This document shows positions 10,973-19,821 of a stretch of 64,000 bases of DNA, in pieces. Under the pieces are notes generated by a model. That model searched no databases and was not told where the DNA came from. It worked only from the letters and a program-made list of their open reading frames with translations. The translations under genes were made by a program, and so were the position numbers. Positions within the stretch are counted from its first letter, which is position 1. Each line of letters begins with the position of its first letter. Source of the DNA: JBFGCM01 sp041581135 (GTDB lineage: Bacteria > Actinomycetota > Acidimicrobiia > Spongiisociales > UBA5794); assembly GCA_041581135.1 (NCBI GenBank), contig JBFGCM010000001.1, positions 1-64,000 of the forward strand. Reading direction: 5' to 3'.

Positions 10973-12466
10973 ATGAACACAGCCACTCTCTCCCAGGCGC
11001 CTGCCGCCGGCACCGACACCGGTCTCGGATCGGTCGTTCCCATCGCCACGACCGTCGGTCTCGGCTTCGTGGTTGCCTTGTTGCTCGGAGGTCTGGTAGC
11101 CCCGGCATGGGCGATTGCGCCGCTGGTGGTTGGCCTGGTGCGGTTGAGTATGCAGCTGCCGGCTTTCCTGCCCCGGGTCCCGGTCCTGGAGGGTGCGATC
11201 GTGGCCATCCTCGTCGTCGGTGTGGCGGTACCAGCCACATTGTTCGACTTCGACGCCATCGGCCTGTCTTCCGACGACCTCGCCACCGTGGTGGCCGGCA
11301 TTCTGCTGCTGTACTGGTACTGGCGACATCGCCGCGACCTCACCGTGCCGCGCGTCGCTTACCCCTTCTTCCTCTGGCTGGCCTGGACGGCGGTGAGCGG
11401 GGCGGTGGAGACTCGGACGACCTTCGGGTTGTTGAGCGGCCCGGTGCGGATCGTGTTCTACGCGATGCTGCTCGTTGCCGGCCTCCACTGGTTCCGGCGT
11501 CGCGAGCTGGTTCACTTCGCCCTCGGGCTGCTCGTGGTCGTCGGCCTGCTGGAGGCGGCATTCGGACTCTGGTCGTATCTCGTCGATTGGAAGATCCTGC
11601 GGCTGTTCATCGGCATCGAGCTGTTCCGAGACCGTCAGCCCCTCGGCCAGGTCGTCTCGGGCAGGATCACGGCGACGCTGGGCCTCCCTTCGAACTTCAC
11701 CGGTGCATTCTTCTTGTTCCCGGCCCTGGTGGCCGTTGGGTATGGGTCGCTGGCGACCGCGTGGCGAGAGCGACTGGGGTGGTGGGCGGTCTACGGATTG
11801 ATCGCATGGGCGCTGATGATGACGTTCACTCGGGGGAGCTTCCTGTCCATGGCCCTCGGCCTCGTCGGCTTCTTCGTCTTCTCCGCCAAGCGCTGGATGA
11901 TGCCGGCAACGGCATTGGTCGTGATCGCCGTTCTCGTGTTCACACCGTTCCTGCGGCGCTTCGAGGAGGACCTCCAGCGGCTCCCCATCTTCGGTGAGGC
12001 GTTCTCGGTGATCTGGGAGAACGCCGCCACCGGGGTCGGCCCCGGAGAGTATCTACCCGATGCGCCGACGACGCCCATCGAAGATCCGGATGATCCAGGC
12101 TCGGAGGCGCCGCCGACCGAAGCCGCCGCCGACCGGGACGAGACCCCGCACAATTCCGTGCTGCTGGTTGCCAGTGAGGTGGGCCTGCCCGGCGCAGCGT
12201 TCTTCCTCGCCGCGGTGTTGGGCACCATGGCGCTGGCGTGGGGAGGCGGTCTGGGGATTCGGCGAAGTGACGACGCCATCCTCGCCACCGCAGTGTTTGC
12301 CGCGCTCGGTGCCTTCTTCCTCCAGTCACAGACCAACAACATGTTCCAGATCCCACCGGTCGCCATCCAATTCTGGATCCTCGGTGCGGCCGGCGCCTGG
12401 CTGGCGTCGACCGCCGGGGGCCGCTGGTCCGAGTTCTTGTTCTCGCCGGGACTCGGCCGTGGCTGA
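10973..12466 (+). CDS. O-antigen ligase/polymerase-like membrane protein (Wzy_C family)
   Basis: 497 residues with at least ten hydrophobic segments. The family hallmarks are the FTRGSFLSM motif after a transmembrane helix (about residue 285) and the large extracellular loop ending in GVGPGEY and ETPHNSVLLVASEVGL, the pattern seen in WaaL/Wzy_C proteins. It probably polymerises or ligates lipid-linked glycans outside the membrane. The loop has an acidic, Pro-rich insertion of about 40 residues (365-400). First gene of a forward operon that overlaps the WbpD-like gene. Ligase and polymerase cannot be told apart by sequence alone. Confidence 0.85.
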   Translation: MNTATLSQAPAAGTDTGLGSVVPIATTVGLGFVVALLLGGLVAPAWAIAPLVVGLVRLSMQLPAFLPRVPVLEGAIVAILVVGVAVPATLFDFDAIGLSSDDLATVVAGILLLYWYWRHRRDLTVPRVAYPFFLWLAWTAVSGAVETRTTFGLLSGPVRIVFYAMLLVAGLHWFRRRELVHFALGLLVVVGLLEAAFGLWSYLVDWKILRLFIGIELFRDRQPLGQVVSGRITATLGLPSNFTGAFFLFPALVAVGYGSLATAWRERLGWWAVYGLIAWALMMTFTRGSFLSMALGLVGFFVFSAKRWMMPATALVVIAVLVFTPFLRRFEEDLQRLPIFGEAFSVIWENAATGVGPGEYLPDAPTTPIEDPDDPGSEAPPTEAAADRDETPHNSVLLVASEVGLPGAAFFLAAVLGTMALAWGGGLGIRRSDDAILATAVFAALGAFFLQSQTNNMFQIPPVAIQFWILGAAGAWLASTAGGRWSEFLFSPGLGRG

Positions 12467-13046
12467 TCGGGCGGCCGACGTGTACGTGGACGACGACGCG
12501 GAGGTACACCAGAACGCCACGCTGGCACCCGGGACGAGGATCTGGAAGTTCACCCAGGTGCGTGAGGGAGCGACCATCGGAGCCGGGACGAACATCGGGA
12601 GCCACTCCTATGTGGATTTCGACGTCGAGATCGGCGCCAACTGCAAGATCCAGTCGGGCGCGCTGATCTTCCACGGGTCGGTGCTCGAGGACGGTGTGTT
12701 CGTCGGTCCGGGCGCCATCGTCACCAACGACCTACGACCACGTGCGATCAATCGCGATGGGACCTCCAAGCGGGCAGAGGATTGGACGGTCGATGGCGTC
12801 ACCGTCAAGCAGGGCGCCTCGCTGGGAGCCGGGTCGATTGTCGTCGCCGGCTCCGTCGTGGGAGAATTCGCCCTCGTCGCCGCCGGCGCAGTCGTCACCA
12901 AAGACGTGCCGGCTCACGCTCTGGTCGCAGGCGTCCCCGCCAAGATCATCGGATGGGTCTGTGCGTGCGGCGAACAACTCGAGATCGTCGCCCATCAAGG
13001 AACATGTCCCGAATGTCAGACCACGACAACGATTTCATCCACATAG
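12459..13046 (+). CDS. WbpD-like UDP-sugar N-acetyltransferase (left-handed beta-helix)
   Basis: 195 residues from the GTG at 12459, which overlaps the preceding gene by 8 nt. Hexapeptide repeats (residues about 10-165) form a left-handed beta-helix. The specific pattern, HQNATLAPGTRIWKF, then IQSGALIFHGSVLEDGVF and GPGAIVTNDLRPRA, is that of WbpD/WlbB, which acetylates the 3-amino group of UDP-2-acetamido-3-amino-2,3-dideoxy-glucuronate with acetyl-CoA. The C terminus has a small zinc-ribbon-like tail with CAC and CPEC pairs. Neighbouring aminotransferase and dehydrogenases supply the substrate. Confidence 0.85.
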   Translation: MADRAADVYVDDDAEVHQNATLAPGTRIWKFTQVREGATIGAGTNIGSHSYVDFDVEIGANCKIQSGALIFHGSVLEDGVFVGPGAIVTNDLRPRAINRDGTSKRAEDWTVDGVTVKQGASLGAGSIVVAGSVVGEFALVAAGAVVTKDVPAHALVAGVPAKIIGWVCACGEQLEIVAHQGTCPECQTTTTISST

Positions 13047-14107
13047 CGGCTCCCGACATCGGCACCGCCGAAGAGCAGGCCGTGCTGCGCGTGCTCCGCA
13101 GTGGCCGGCTGGCCCAGGGTCCCGAGGTAGCGGCATTCGAGGAGGAGTTCGCCGCGGCGTCTGCGGTGTCCGACGCGATTGCAGTGGCCAACGGCACCAT
13201 CGCGCTCCAAGTCGCCCTCCACAGCGCCGGCATCGGTCCCGGCGACGAGGTGCTGATTCCGGCATTCACTTTCGCCGCCAGCGCCAACGCCGTGATCGCG
13301 GTCGGGGCGGTTCCGGTGTTCGTCGACATCGACGACGAGTACATGATCGATCTCGCCGACGCAGCAGCCAAGCTGAGTCCGGCGACGGCGGCAGTGATGC
13401 CTGTGCACTTGTACGGGCTGATGGCCGACATGGACGCCATGGCAGGGTTTGCCTCTCACCACGGCCTCGCCATCATCGAAGACGCCGCCCAGGCACATCT
13501 CGCCCGGCGCGACGGCCGGGTTGCCGGAGGCACCGGGATCGGCGCCTTCTCGCTGTATGCCACCAAGAACATGATGACCGGCGAGGGTGGGGTCGTCACC
13601 ACCAACGATCCGGCGCAGGCGGACCGGGCGCGTCTGTTTCGAAACCACGGCATGATGCAGCGCTACGAACACCTGGAGTGGGGCCTCAACCTCCGACTCA
13701 CGGACCTCCAGGCCGCCATCGGGCGCGCCCAGCTGACCAAGCTGCCCGCCGCCACCGAGCAACGGAGGCACCTTGCCGGTCTCCTGGATGCGTCGCTGCC
13801 CGCCTGGTTCGAGCGGCCGCCCCAGCCGGCGGATGCCTATCACGTGTTTCACCAGTACACGGTGCGGGTCTCCGCTCATCGTGACGAGGCGATCAGCCGG
13901 TTCCGCGAGCTGGGGGTGGGCGCCGAGGTGTACTACCCGAAAGCGCTCAACCGCCAGCCGGCGTTCGCCGGGGCACCGGACGATTGCCCTCAGGCGGTGG
14001 CCGCCTCGCAACAGGTGATCTCCTTGCCGGTGCATCCCAAGGTGGGTGCGCTGGGGGTGGAGCGCATCGCCACCGCGGCCATGAAGGTCGCCGGAGAGTT
14101 CGGCTGA
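13013..14107 (+). CDS. DegT/DnrJ/EryC1 aminotransferase, WbpE-like
   Basis: 364 residues. A sugar aminotransferase of the DegT family; the PLP lysine is Lys185 in SLYATKNMMTGEGG, and the GDEVLIPAFTFAASANAV segment near residue 80 is typical. Within this cluster it most likely converts the 3-keto sugar made by the WbpB-like enzyme into the 3-amino sugar, using glutamate. The start is ambiguous between ATG 13004 and ATG 13013; an AAGGA site is 2 nt and 11 nt away respectively, so 13013 is preferred. Overlaps the upstream gene by 34 nt and the next by 1 nt. Confidence 0.88.
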   Translation: MSDHDNDFIHIAAPDIGTAEEQAVLRVLRSGRLAQGPEVAAFEEEFAAASAVSDAIAVANGTIALQVALHSAGIGPGDEVLIPAFTFAASANAVIAVGAVPVFVDIDDEYMIDLADAAAKLSPATAAVMPVHLYGLMADMDAMAGFASHHGLAIIEDAAQAHLARRDGRVAGGTGIGAFSLYATKNMMTGEGGVVTTNDPAQADRARLFRNHGMMQRYEHLEWGLNLRLTDLQAAIGRAQLTKLPAATEQRRHLAGLLDASLPAWFERPPQPADAYHVFHQYTVRVSAHRDEAISRFRELGVGAEVYYPKALNRQPAFAGAPDDCPQAVAASQQVISLPVHPKVGALGVERIATAAMKVAGEFG

Positions 14108-15345
14108 TGAAGGCTGCGGTCATCGGCTTGGGCAAGTTGGGGCTGCCGGTAGCCGCCTACTACGCCAACGGAGGCGCCTCCGTGGTCGGGGTGGACATCG
14201 CCCCCCAGGTGGTGGAGACGGTCAATACCGGGGAGAGCCCGGTCGGTCCGGAGCCCGGCATGGACGAGGCCTTCGACCGACTCGTCGAATCCGGAGCGTT
14301 GCGGGCCACGACGGACTTCTCGGACGTCGCCGGAGCCGATGTCGTGATCGTGCTGGTGCCGTTGCTGGCCCACGACGGTGAACCCGATTTCTCGGCCCTG
14401 GATGCCGCCACGGCTGCGCTGGCGCCCCACCTGTCCTCGGGCGCGCTGGTGATCTACGAGACCACGCTGCCGGTGGGAGCGACTCGCGGTCGGTTCACTT
14501 CGGTGCTGCGGGATGCGCAGGCCTCCTGCCTGGTGGCATTCAGCCCGGAGCGGGTGTCGTCCGGCCGCATCTGGAGAGACCTAGAAACGTACCCCAAGCT
14601 CGTCGGCGGGGTAGATCAGGCTTCGGCGGATGCTGCGGCGGCGTTCTACGGCAAGTACCTCCCGGCCGAGATCCGCACTCTGCACTCCGCTGAAGAGGCG
14701 GAGCTCGTGAAGCTGGCAGAGACCACGTACCGCGACCTCAACATCGCATTCGCCAACGAGCTGGCCCGGTTCTCCGACGAGTGGGGGGTCGATGTCGTGG
14801 ACGTCATCGAGGCCGCCAACAGCCAGCCATACTCACACATCCACCGCCCCGGCGTGGGTGTCGGTGGTCACTGCATCCCTCATTACCCGTACCTCCTGCA
14901 GGGTTCCACGTCGGGATCGGACCTGGTGGCCGCGGGGCGCACGATCAACGAGCGCATGCCGGCGTGGGTCGCCGACCGCATCGAGCGGGAGGCCGGTCCG
15001 ATCACGGGCCACACGGTCGTCATCAGGGGCGTGGCGTACCGCGGCGGCGTCAAGGAGTCCGCCAGCTCCCCGACCTTTGCGTTGGCGGAGGCGCTCGAGG
15101 AACGGGGAGCGACGGTCCTGGTCGAGGATCCCTGCTACTCCGAGGACGAGGTGCGTGCCCTGGGGTTCCAGCCGTGGGCGGGGGAGTCCGCAGCAGTGGT
15201 GGTCGTGGCGACCGATCATGCCGAGTACCACAGTCTCGACTGGTCAGCGCACCCGCCCGCACTGGTGGTGGACGGCCGCAACCGCCTCGATCGGGCTCCG
15301 ATCCTGGAAGCGGGCCACACTTACCTCGGCATCGGCCGCAGCTAG
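14107..15345 (+). CDS. Nucleotide-sugar 6-dehydrogenase, WbpA/WecC-like
   Basis: 412 residues. UDP-glucose/GDP-mannose dehydrogenase family: N-terminal Rossmann fold (AVIGLGKLGLPVAAYYA), central helical domain, and C-terminal substrate domain. The catalytic cysteine is Cys256 in the motif GVGVGGHCIPHYPYLL. It oxidises a UDP-sugar C6 alcohol to a carboxylate with two NAD+. Given the WbpB/D/E homologues alongside, UDP-N-acetylglucosamine is the likeliest substrate, but the sequence alone does not exclude UDP-ManNAc. The ATG overlaps the preceding stop (TGATG). Confidence 0.88.
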   Translation: MKAAVIGLGKLGLPVAAYYANGGASVVGVDIAPQVVETVNTGESPVGPEPGMDEAFDRLVESGALRATTDFSDVAGADVVIVLVPLLAHDGEPDFSALDAATAALAPHLSSGALVIYETTLPVGATRGRFTSVLRDAQASCLVAFSPERVSSGRIWRDLETYPKLVGGVDQASADAAAAFYGKYLPAEIRTLHSAEEAELVKLAETTYRDLNIAFANELARFSDEWGVDVVDVIEAANSQPYSHIHRPGVGVGGHCIPHYPYLLQGSTSGSDLVAAGRTINERMPAWVADRIEREAGPITGHTVVIRGVAYRGGVKESASSPTFALAEALEERGATVLVEDPCYSEDEVRALGFQPWAGESAAVVVVATDHAEYHSLDWSAHPPALVVDGRNRLDRAPILEAGHTYLGIGRS

Positions 15346-16481
15346 CGGTTGACCTCTTCGAGCACCGAGCGCAGCCGCTCGGCCTGGACCGGCCACGCGA
15401 TCTCGGCCAAGGCCCGGGCCGCGGCCTCTGTTCGGCTTCGGATCGCATTGGGATCCATGGCATCGATGGTGCGGAGCATCGCCGCGATCTCGGCGGGCGA
15501 GTCGGGCTCCACGTAGAACAGGGTCTCTTCGGGGAAGTAGCGGAACACGGTCTTGGTTCGGGTGGACAGCACCGGCAACCCCATGGCGGCCCACTCGGCG
15601 ACCTTGTTGGAGAAGCCGATGTCGGCGAAGCCGCCTCCTTTCAAGGCGTTGACGCCCAGCCAGGCGTCGGCCTGGGCGGGGCCGATGTCGCGGTGCGGCA
15701 CCTTCCCGACGTAGTCGAGGCGGTCGGCGACGCCAAGACTCATCGCCAGGTCCTCCAGGTAGGCCAGGTCCTCACCCTCGCCGATCAGGCGCAAGCGGAT
15801 GCCGGGAATGTCATCCCGGACCTCTGCGATCGCCCGGATGACGTCGTCGAGGCCGTAGCGGCGTGCGATCGAGCCCGTGTACACGAGGATCCGGCTCGAC
15901 GCGTCCCACTCGATGGGAGGGAGGTCCGCCGTGTCGGGCACGTTCATCACGATGTCCAACCGGGCCCCTGGCGTTCGGCTCCACAAGAGCTCGGCCAGGG
16001 TGTCGTGGACCGTGATGACGCGATCGGCGAATCGCAGCGCCCATCGTTCCTGCATCGCCAGCAGCGTGATCAGCCAGCCGCCGGTGTGGCCTCTCGCCTC
16101 GAACAGCTCGGGCATGGCGTCGTGGATGTCCAGGATGATGGGTGTGCGACGCAACTTCGCCGCAATGGCGGCGAAGACGAATGCTTCCGGGGGTGAGTTC
16201 ACATAGACCACGTCGGCTCGGCCACGGATCACCCGCCAGGTGATCCACCCGACCGCCGTGATGAAGAACACGGCGTACTCCAACAGGTGGCGGAGGAGAG
16301 ATCCGCGTTCCCGGCTCATCGGCACCTGCGTGATGCGGAGGGCGCCGCGCCGTTGCGAATCGTCGAGCACCAGCGCGTCGACCTCCCAGCCCATGTCGAG
16401 CAGTGCTTCCACCGTGCGGCGGACGCGCGGGTCCCGGTCGAGGAACGAGTGGCTGAGGACGAGGGCTCGGGAGACGGTCAC
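15342..16481 (-). CDS. Glycosyltransferase family 4 (GT-B)
   Basis: 379 residues. GT-B fold: an N-terminal acceptor domain beginning VLSHSFLDRDPRVRR and a C-terminal donor domain with VYTGSIARRYGLDDVIRA and the sugar-nucleotide region FSNKVAEWAAMGLPVL. The hydrophobic stretch LLEYAVFFITAVGWITW around residue 70 suggests membrane association. Acceptor and sugar are unknown. It converges with the dehydrogenase gene (4-nt overlap of ends) and overlaps the following sugar transferase by 4 nt, so 15342-18192 forms a reverse operon in the order WbpB-like, sugar transferase, glycosyltransferase. Confidence 0.85.
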   Translation of the reverse strand: MTVSRALVLSHSFLDRDPRVRRTVEALLDMGWEVDALVLDDSQRRGALRITQVPMSRERGSLLRHLLEYAVFFITAVGWITWRVIRGRADVVYVNSPPEAFVFAAIAAKLRRTPIILDIHDAMPELFEARGHTGGWLITLLAMQERWALRFADRVITVHDTLAELLWSRTPGARLDIVMNVPDTADLPPIEWDASSRILVYTGSIARRYGLDDVIRAIAEVRDDIPGIRLRLIGEGEDLAYLEDLAMSLGVADRLDYVGKVPHRDIGPAQADAWLGVNALKGGGFADIGFSNKVAEWAAMGLPVLSTRTKTVFRYFPEETLFYVEPDSPAEIAAMLRTIDAMDPNAIRSRTEAAARALAEIAWPVQAERLRSVLEEVNR

Positions 16482-17128
16482 ACCCCTCGGCGTCTGAGCA
16501 CGGCCGGGATGGTCTTGGCCAGGATCGCCAGGTCCTTGCGAATGCTCCGAGTGCGGATGTACTCGAGGTCCTTCTCGATGATCTCGGGGAACGTGAGCGA
16601 CCCTCGCCCGGAGATCTGGGCGAGACCCGTCATGCCCGGCTTCACCGCCAAGCGTTGCATGGCCCGCTCGTCGTACAGCTCGACCTCGTAATCGAGGGGT
16701 GGTCGCGGTCCGACCAGCGACATCGAACCGGCGATCACGTCGATCAGGTTGGGCAGCTCATCGAGGGAGGTCTTGCGCAGGAACCGGCCGACGCGGGTCA
16801 CCCGGGGATCGTCGAGGAGGAATACCGGCTCGCCCTCCTCGGTGGTGCGGGCCTCTGCCGTTCCCCGCACCAAGTCCGTGTAGTACTCGCGGTGGATCGA
16901 GGGATCGTTCTCGTGCTGCATGGTGCGGAACTTGTGCATCGTGAACAGTGTGCGGTGCTTGCCCATGCGACGCTGGGTGAACACCGCGGGGCCTCGACTG
17001 TCGAGCTTGATGGCCACTGCGATGGCCACCATCAGGGGGGAGGCGAGGATCAACGCGACGACGCCCAGGACGACATCGATGACGCGCTTCACCAGGCGAT
17101 ACCTCGGCCCGCCGGCCACTTCGGTCAT
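16478..17128 (-). CDS. Undecaprenyl-phosphate sugar-1-phosphate transferase (short WcaJ/PglC type)
   Basis: 216 residues, one N-terminal membrane helix (VIDVVLGVVALILASPLMVAIAV) followed by the bacterial sugar transferase domain. The signatures KFRTM, DELPNLIDVIAGSMSLVGPRPP and KPGMTGLAQISGRG are complete. It transfers a sugar-1-phosphate from a UDP-sugar to undecaprenyl phosphate at the inner face of the membrane, starting repeat-unit assembly. This is the short monotopic form without extra transmembrane segments, in contrast to the 427-residue paralogue at 24137. Overlaps both neighbours by 4 nt. Confidence 0.9.
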   Translation of the reverse strand: MTEVAGGPRYRLVKRVIDVVLGVVALILASPLMVAIAVAIKLDSRGPAVFTQRRMGKHRTLFTMHKFRTMQHENDPSIHREYYTDLVRGTAEARTTEEGEPVFLLDDPRVTRVGRFLRKTSLDELPNLIDVIAGSMSLVGPRPPLDYEVELYDERAMQRLAVKPGMTGLAQISGRGSLTFPEIIEKDLEYIRTRSIRKDLAILAKTIPAVLRRRGV

Positions 17129-18192
17129 GGGGTGAGGCTAGACCGTCGCCCTTCGAGGTTCAGAGCATCCCCACTGATGGCCTGGTGCAGCTGCGCAGAC
17201 CGTTTCACGGCATCGGCGAGTGCCACCGCCGTGACCCCGTCGTCGAGGGACACCAGGCTCACGTCCGCACCACGGATGGCATGGATGAAGCTGAGCAGCT
17301 CGGCCCGCAGCGGCTCGGAGCGGTCGATGCGGTACTTCACCATGTTGCCCTCGCTGACTCCGCGGCGGCCCGTGGAGTCGGACCAGTAGCCGACATGACT
17401 GTTCTCATAGAAGAACAGATCCTGCGACAGGAGATCCACTCGATACATGCCGCCCTCACCGATCACCTTCACCTCGCGGATCTTCACCGGCGTGAGCCAG
17501 TTCACGTCGAACAAGGCGATGGTGCCGTCGGTGAACCGCATGAGACCGCTGAAGAGATCTTCGTGGGAGCTGTGCATCCGCTGGGCGCATTCGGCGAACA
17601 CGCGCTCGATCGGCTGGTCGGTGAGAAACCTGACGACATCGAAGTCGTGCGTGGCGAGGTCGACCACCACACCGACATCGCGGATTCGCTCGGGCAGCGG
17701 CCCGGTGCGGTTGGCTCGGAGCTGGAAGATCCGGCCCAGCTCGCCGGCTTGGACGCCTCGCTTGGCGGCCGTCACCACGGGGTTGTACCGCTCCACGTGC
17801 CCCACTGTGGTGATGAGATCCGAGTTGGCGGCCATCTTGGCGAGGCGTCGGGCGGACTCCAAGGTCGGGGCGAGTGGCTTCTCGACCAGGAAATGCAGGC
17901 CGTGATCGATGGCCGCGGTGACGGCCTCTTCGTGAAGCGACGTGGGGAGTGCGATGGCCACTGCCTCGAGCGCCTCCGACTCCATCATGGTGTGGTAGTC
18001 CTCGTAGGCCGGGATGCGGCGAGAGCGGGCGACATCGGCCCGGGCCGACTCGTTGGTGTCGGCGACGGCTACCAGCTCGGCTTCAGGGAGCTCGGCCAGC
18101 ACCCGCACGTGGTTCCGCCCCATGGCGCCGAGGCCGATGACGCCGACGCGAACGGGTTGTTTCTCGAGGTCTTCGACACTCTCAGGGATCAA
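17125..18192 (-). CDS. Gfo/Idh/MocA-family oxidoreductase, WbpB/WlbA-like
   Basis: 355 residues. N-terminal Rossmann domain (VGVIGLGAMGRNHVRVLAEL), the EKP motif (FLVEKPLAPT, about residue 105) and the C-terminal alpha/beta domain of the Gfo/Idh/MocA family. In a cluster with WbpA-, WbpD- and WbpE-like genes it most likely oxidises C3 of UDP-GlcNAc-uronate to the 3-keto sugar. The start is TTG at 18192, supported by a strong GGGAGG site about 9 nt upstream on the reverse strand. First gene of the reverse operon and divergent from the flippase gene. Confidence 0.8.
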   Translation of the reverse strand: MIPESVEDLEKQPVRVGVIGLGAMGRNHVRVLAELPEAELVAVADTNESARADVARSRRIPAYEDYHTMMESEALEAVAIALPTSLHEEAVTAAIDHGLHFLVEKPLAPTLESARRLAKMAANSDLITTVGHVERYNPVVTAAKRGVQAGELGRIFQLRANRTGPLPERIRDVGVVVDLATHDFDVVRFLTDQPIERVFAECAQRMHSSHEDLFSGLMRFTDGTIALFDVNWLTPVKIREVKVIGEGGMYRVDLLSQDLFFYENSHVGYWSDSTGRRGVSEGNMVKYRIDRSEPLRAELLSFIHAIRGADVSLVSLDDGVTAVALADAVKRSAQLHQAISGDALNLEGRRSSLTP

Positions 18193-18352
18193 CGTGCCTC
18201 ACCTCCCAAACGGGATGATCTCGCCTTGCGGTGGACCGCTCTCTGGTCGCACGAGCGGGACGTGCCAGGACATATCTCGGTTCTGGGGATCGCCCGCAGT
18301 ATAGAGACGGCACTCGACTTGCACTTGTCTCTTGGCTCGGTCCGGTCGACCC

Positions 18353-18358
18353 TAACCT
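18353..18358 (+). promoter_or_regulatory. Putative -10 element (leaderless) for the flippase gene
   Basis: TAACCT lies 7 nt before the GTG at 18366 in the 173-bp divergent gap (18193-18365). The rest of the gap shows no gene or hairpin that I can support. Confidence 0.45.
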
Positions 18359-18365
18359 TGGGGGC

Positions 18366-19820
18366 GTGACCGGCCAATCAGATGGCGCCGCTGCGGCCGC
18401 CACCCCTCCTTCCGGCAACCTTGCCCGCCAGGCCGGCCTCACCGCGGTCGGCCTGGTGCTGATCGGCGTTGCCAGGGTGTTGCTGCGCGTCGGCGCCGAG
18501 CACTGGTTCGGAGTCGCCGGCCTGGGCATCGTCACGTTGGCATTGTCGGTGTCGGCGATCGTCACCATCGTCGGTCCTGCGGGAGCCTCCGCCGGGATCA
18601 CCAAGCTCATCAGCGAGCTGCGGGGCCGGGGCCGGCCCGAGGAGAGCAGCCGTTTCGTGATGGTGGTCGCTCGCCTCGCGCTCATCTCCAGCCTCGCAGG
18701 TGGCGTCGTGGCGGCGCTGTACGCGTTGGTCGATCCAACGCTACGGGAAGAGTCGACTGTCGTCCTCGGGTCGATGGCACTCGTCACATTGATCTTCGGT
18801 CTCTATCAGGCGGGAAAGGCCATCGCCTACGGCGAGCAACGGATCGGGCGTTACGTGGCACTCGAGGTGGTCGGTTTCGTCGCGTTCGTGGTGGCCATGT
18901 GGTGGGTCGTTGTCAGTAACGTCCCGAACGGCGTGGTGGTTCCGCTGATCGCCGCCTACCTACCGGTGGCATCGCTCGCGTTTCTCCGGGTGGGAAGAGG
19001 CCACATCCGGCGCGTCGACCTGCCCATGAGGACCCTGGGGGGCTACGCCGCAGTCGGGATCGTCGGGGCGTTCACCGGGATCGGATTCACGCAAGTCACC
19101 CCCATCGCGGCCACGTACGTGGATGCCATCCTCGGAGCGGCGTTGGTGGGAGCCATCCTCACGGTTCTGGAACCGCTGTTCCTGGCCGCACGAGCCATCA
19201 ATCTCGTGCTGCTTCCCGACCTCTCGTTCCGCAGCGCCACCGGGCGTCGTGGTGAGAGCGCCGCCCTCCTGGCGGCGGCCACACGCGCCGTGGCGGTGAT
19301 GATCATCCCGGTGTGTGCCGTGCTGGTGCTGGAGCGCAACCGGGCGTTGCAGCTCGTCTTCTCCGACGAGATAGTCGGCGGCCTCAATCTGGCATGGTTC
19401 TCGGGGGCCTTCTACGTGAGCGTCGTCGGAGCTCCGTTGATCGCCTCCCTGGCAGCCATTCGGGTCAAGGACGCCGCCGTCGCCACATGGTCGGGCCTGC
19501 TCGGGCTCGGCACGGCCATCATCGTCTGGGTGGTGGCAGCTCCCCGATACGGCCTCGTCGCCATCGGCTTCGGGTACTTCGTGGGCAGCGTCATCGAGAT
19601 GGTCATCCCCGGCATCGTGGCCACGACGCGTTACGCCGTCCGCTGGGGGTGGTTCTGGGCGCGAGTCGCCGCCGCATGGGCCGTGGTGGTGGCGGCCGCG
19701 TTCTGGGCGCCGGCGCTCTGGATCGATGGCCTCGTGTTGGCGATCATCGCCGCGATCCTCGCTCCTGAGCTCGGCGAAGGTGTCGCCATGACGCGACGGC
19801 TGCTGCGACCAGCTGGTTGA
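18366..19820 (+). CDS. Polysaccharide flippase, Wzx/MATE-like membrane protein
   Basis: 484 residues with about 12-14 hydrophobic segments, no signal for soluble domains. The pattern of an N-terminal helix (QAGLTAVGLVLIGVARVLLRVGAE), small charged loops and repeated Gly/Ala-rich helices is that of the polysaccharide-biosynthesis flippase family. It probably moves the undecaprenyl-linked repeat unit across the membrane for the Wzy-like protein at 10973. Start chosen at the GTG at 18366; the longer frame from 18231 has no ribosome-binding site and overlaps the promoter region. Confidence 0.8.
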   Translation: MTGQSDGAAAAATPPSGNLARQAGLTAVGLVLIGVARVLLRVGAEHWFGVAGLGIVTLALSVSAIVTIVGPAGASAGITKLISELRGRGRPEESSRFVMVVARLALISSLAGGVVAALYALVDPTLREESTVVLGSMALVTLIFGLYQAGKAIAYGEQRIGRYVALEVVGFVAFVVAMWWVVVSNVPNGVVVPLIAAYLPVASLAFLRVGRGHIRRVDLPMRTLGGYAAVGIVGAFTGIGFTQVTPIAATYVDAILGAALVGAILTVLEPLFLAARAINLVLLPDLSFRSATGRRGESAALLAAATRAVAVMIIPVCAVLVLERNRALQLVFSDEIVGGLNLAWFSGAFYVSVVGAPLIASLAAIRVKDAAVATWSGLLGLGTAIIVWVVAAPRYGLVAIGFGYFVGSVIEMVIPGIVATTRYAVRWGWFWARVAAAWAVVVAAAFWAPALWIDGLVLAIIAAILAPELGEGVAMTRRLLRPAG

Positions 19821-19821
19821 T

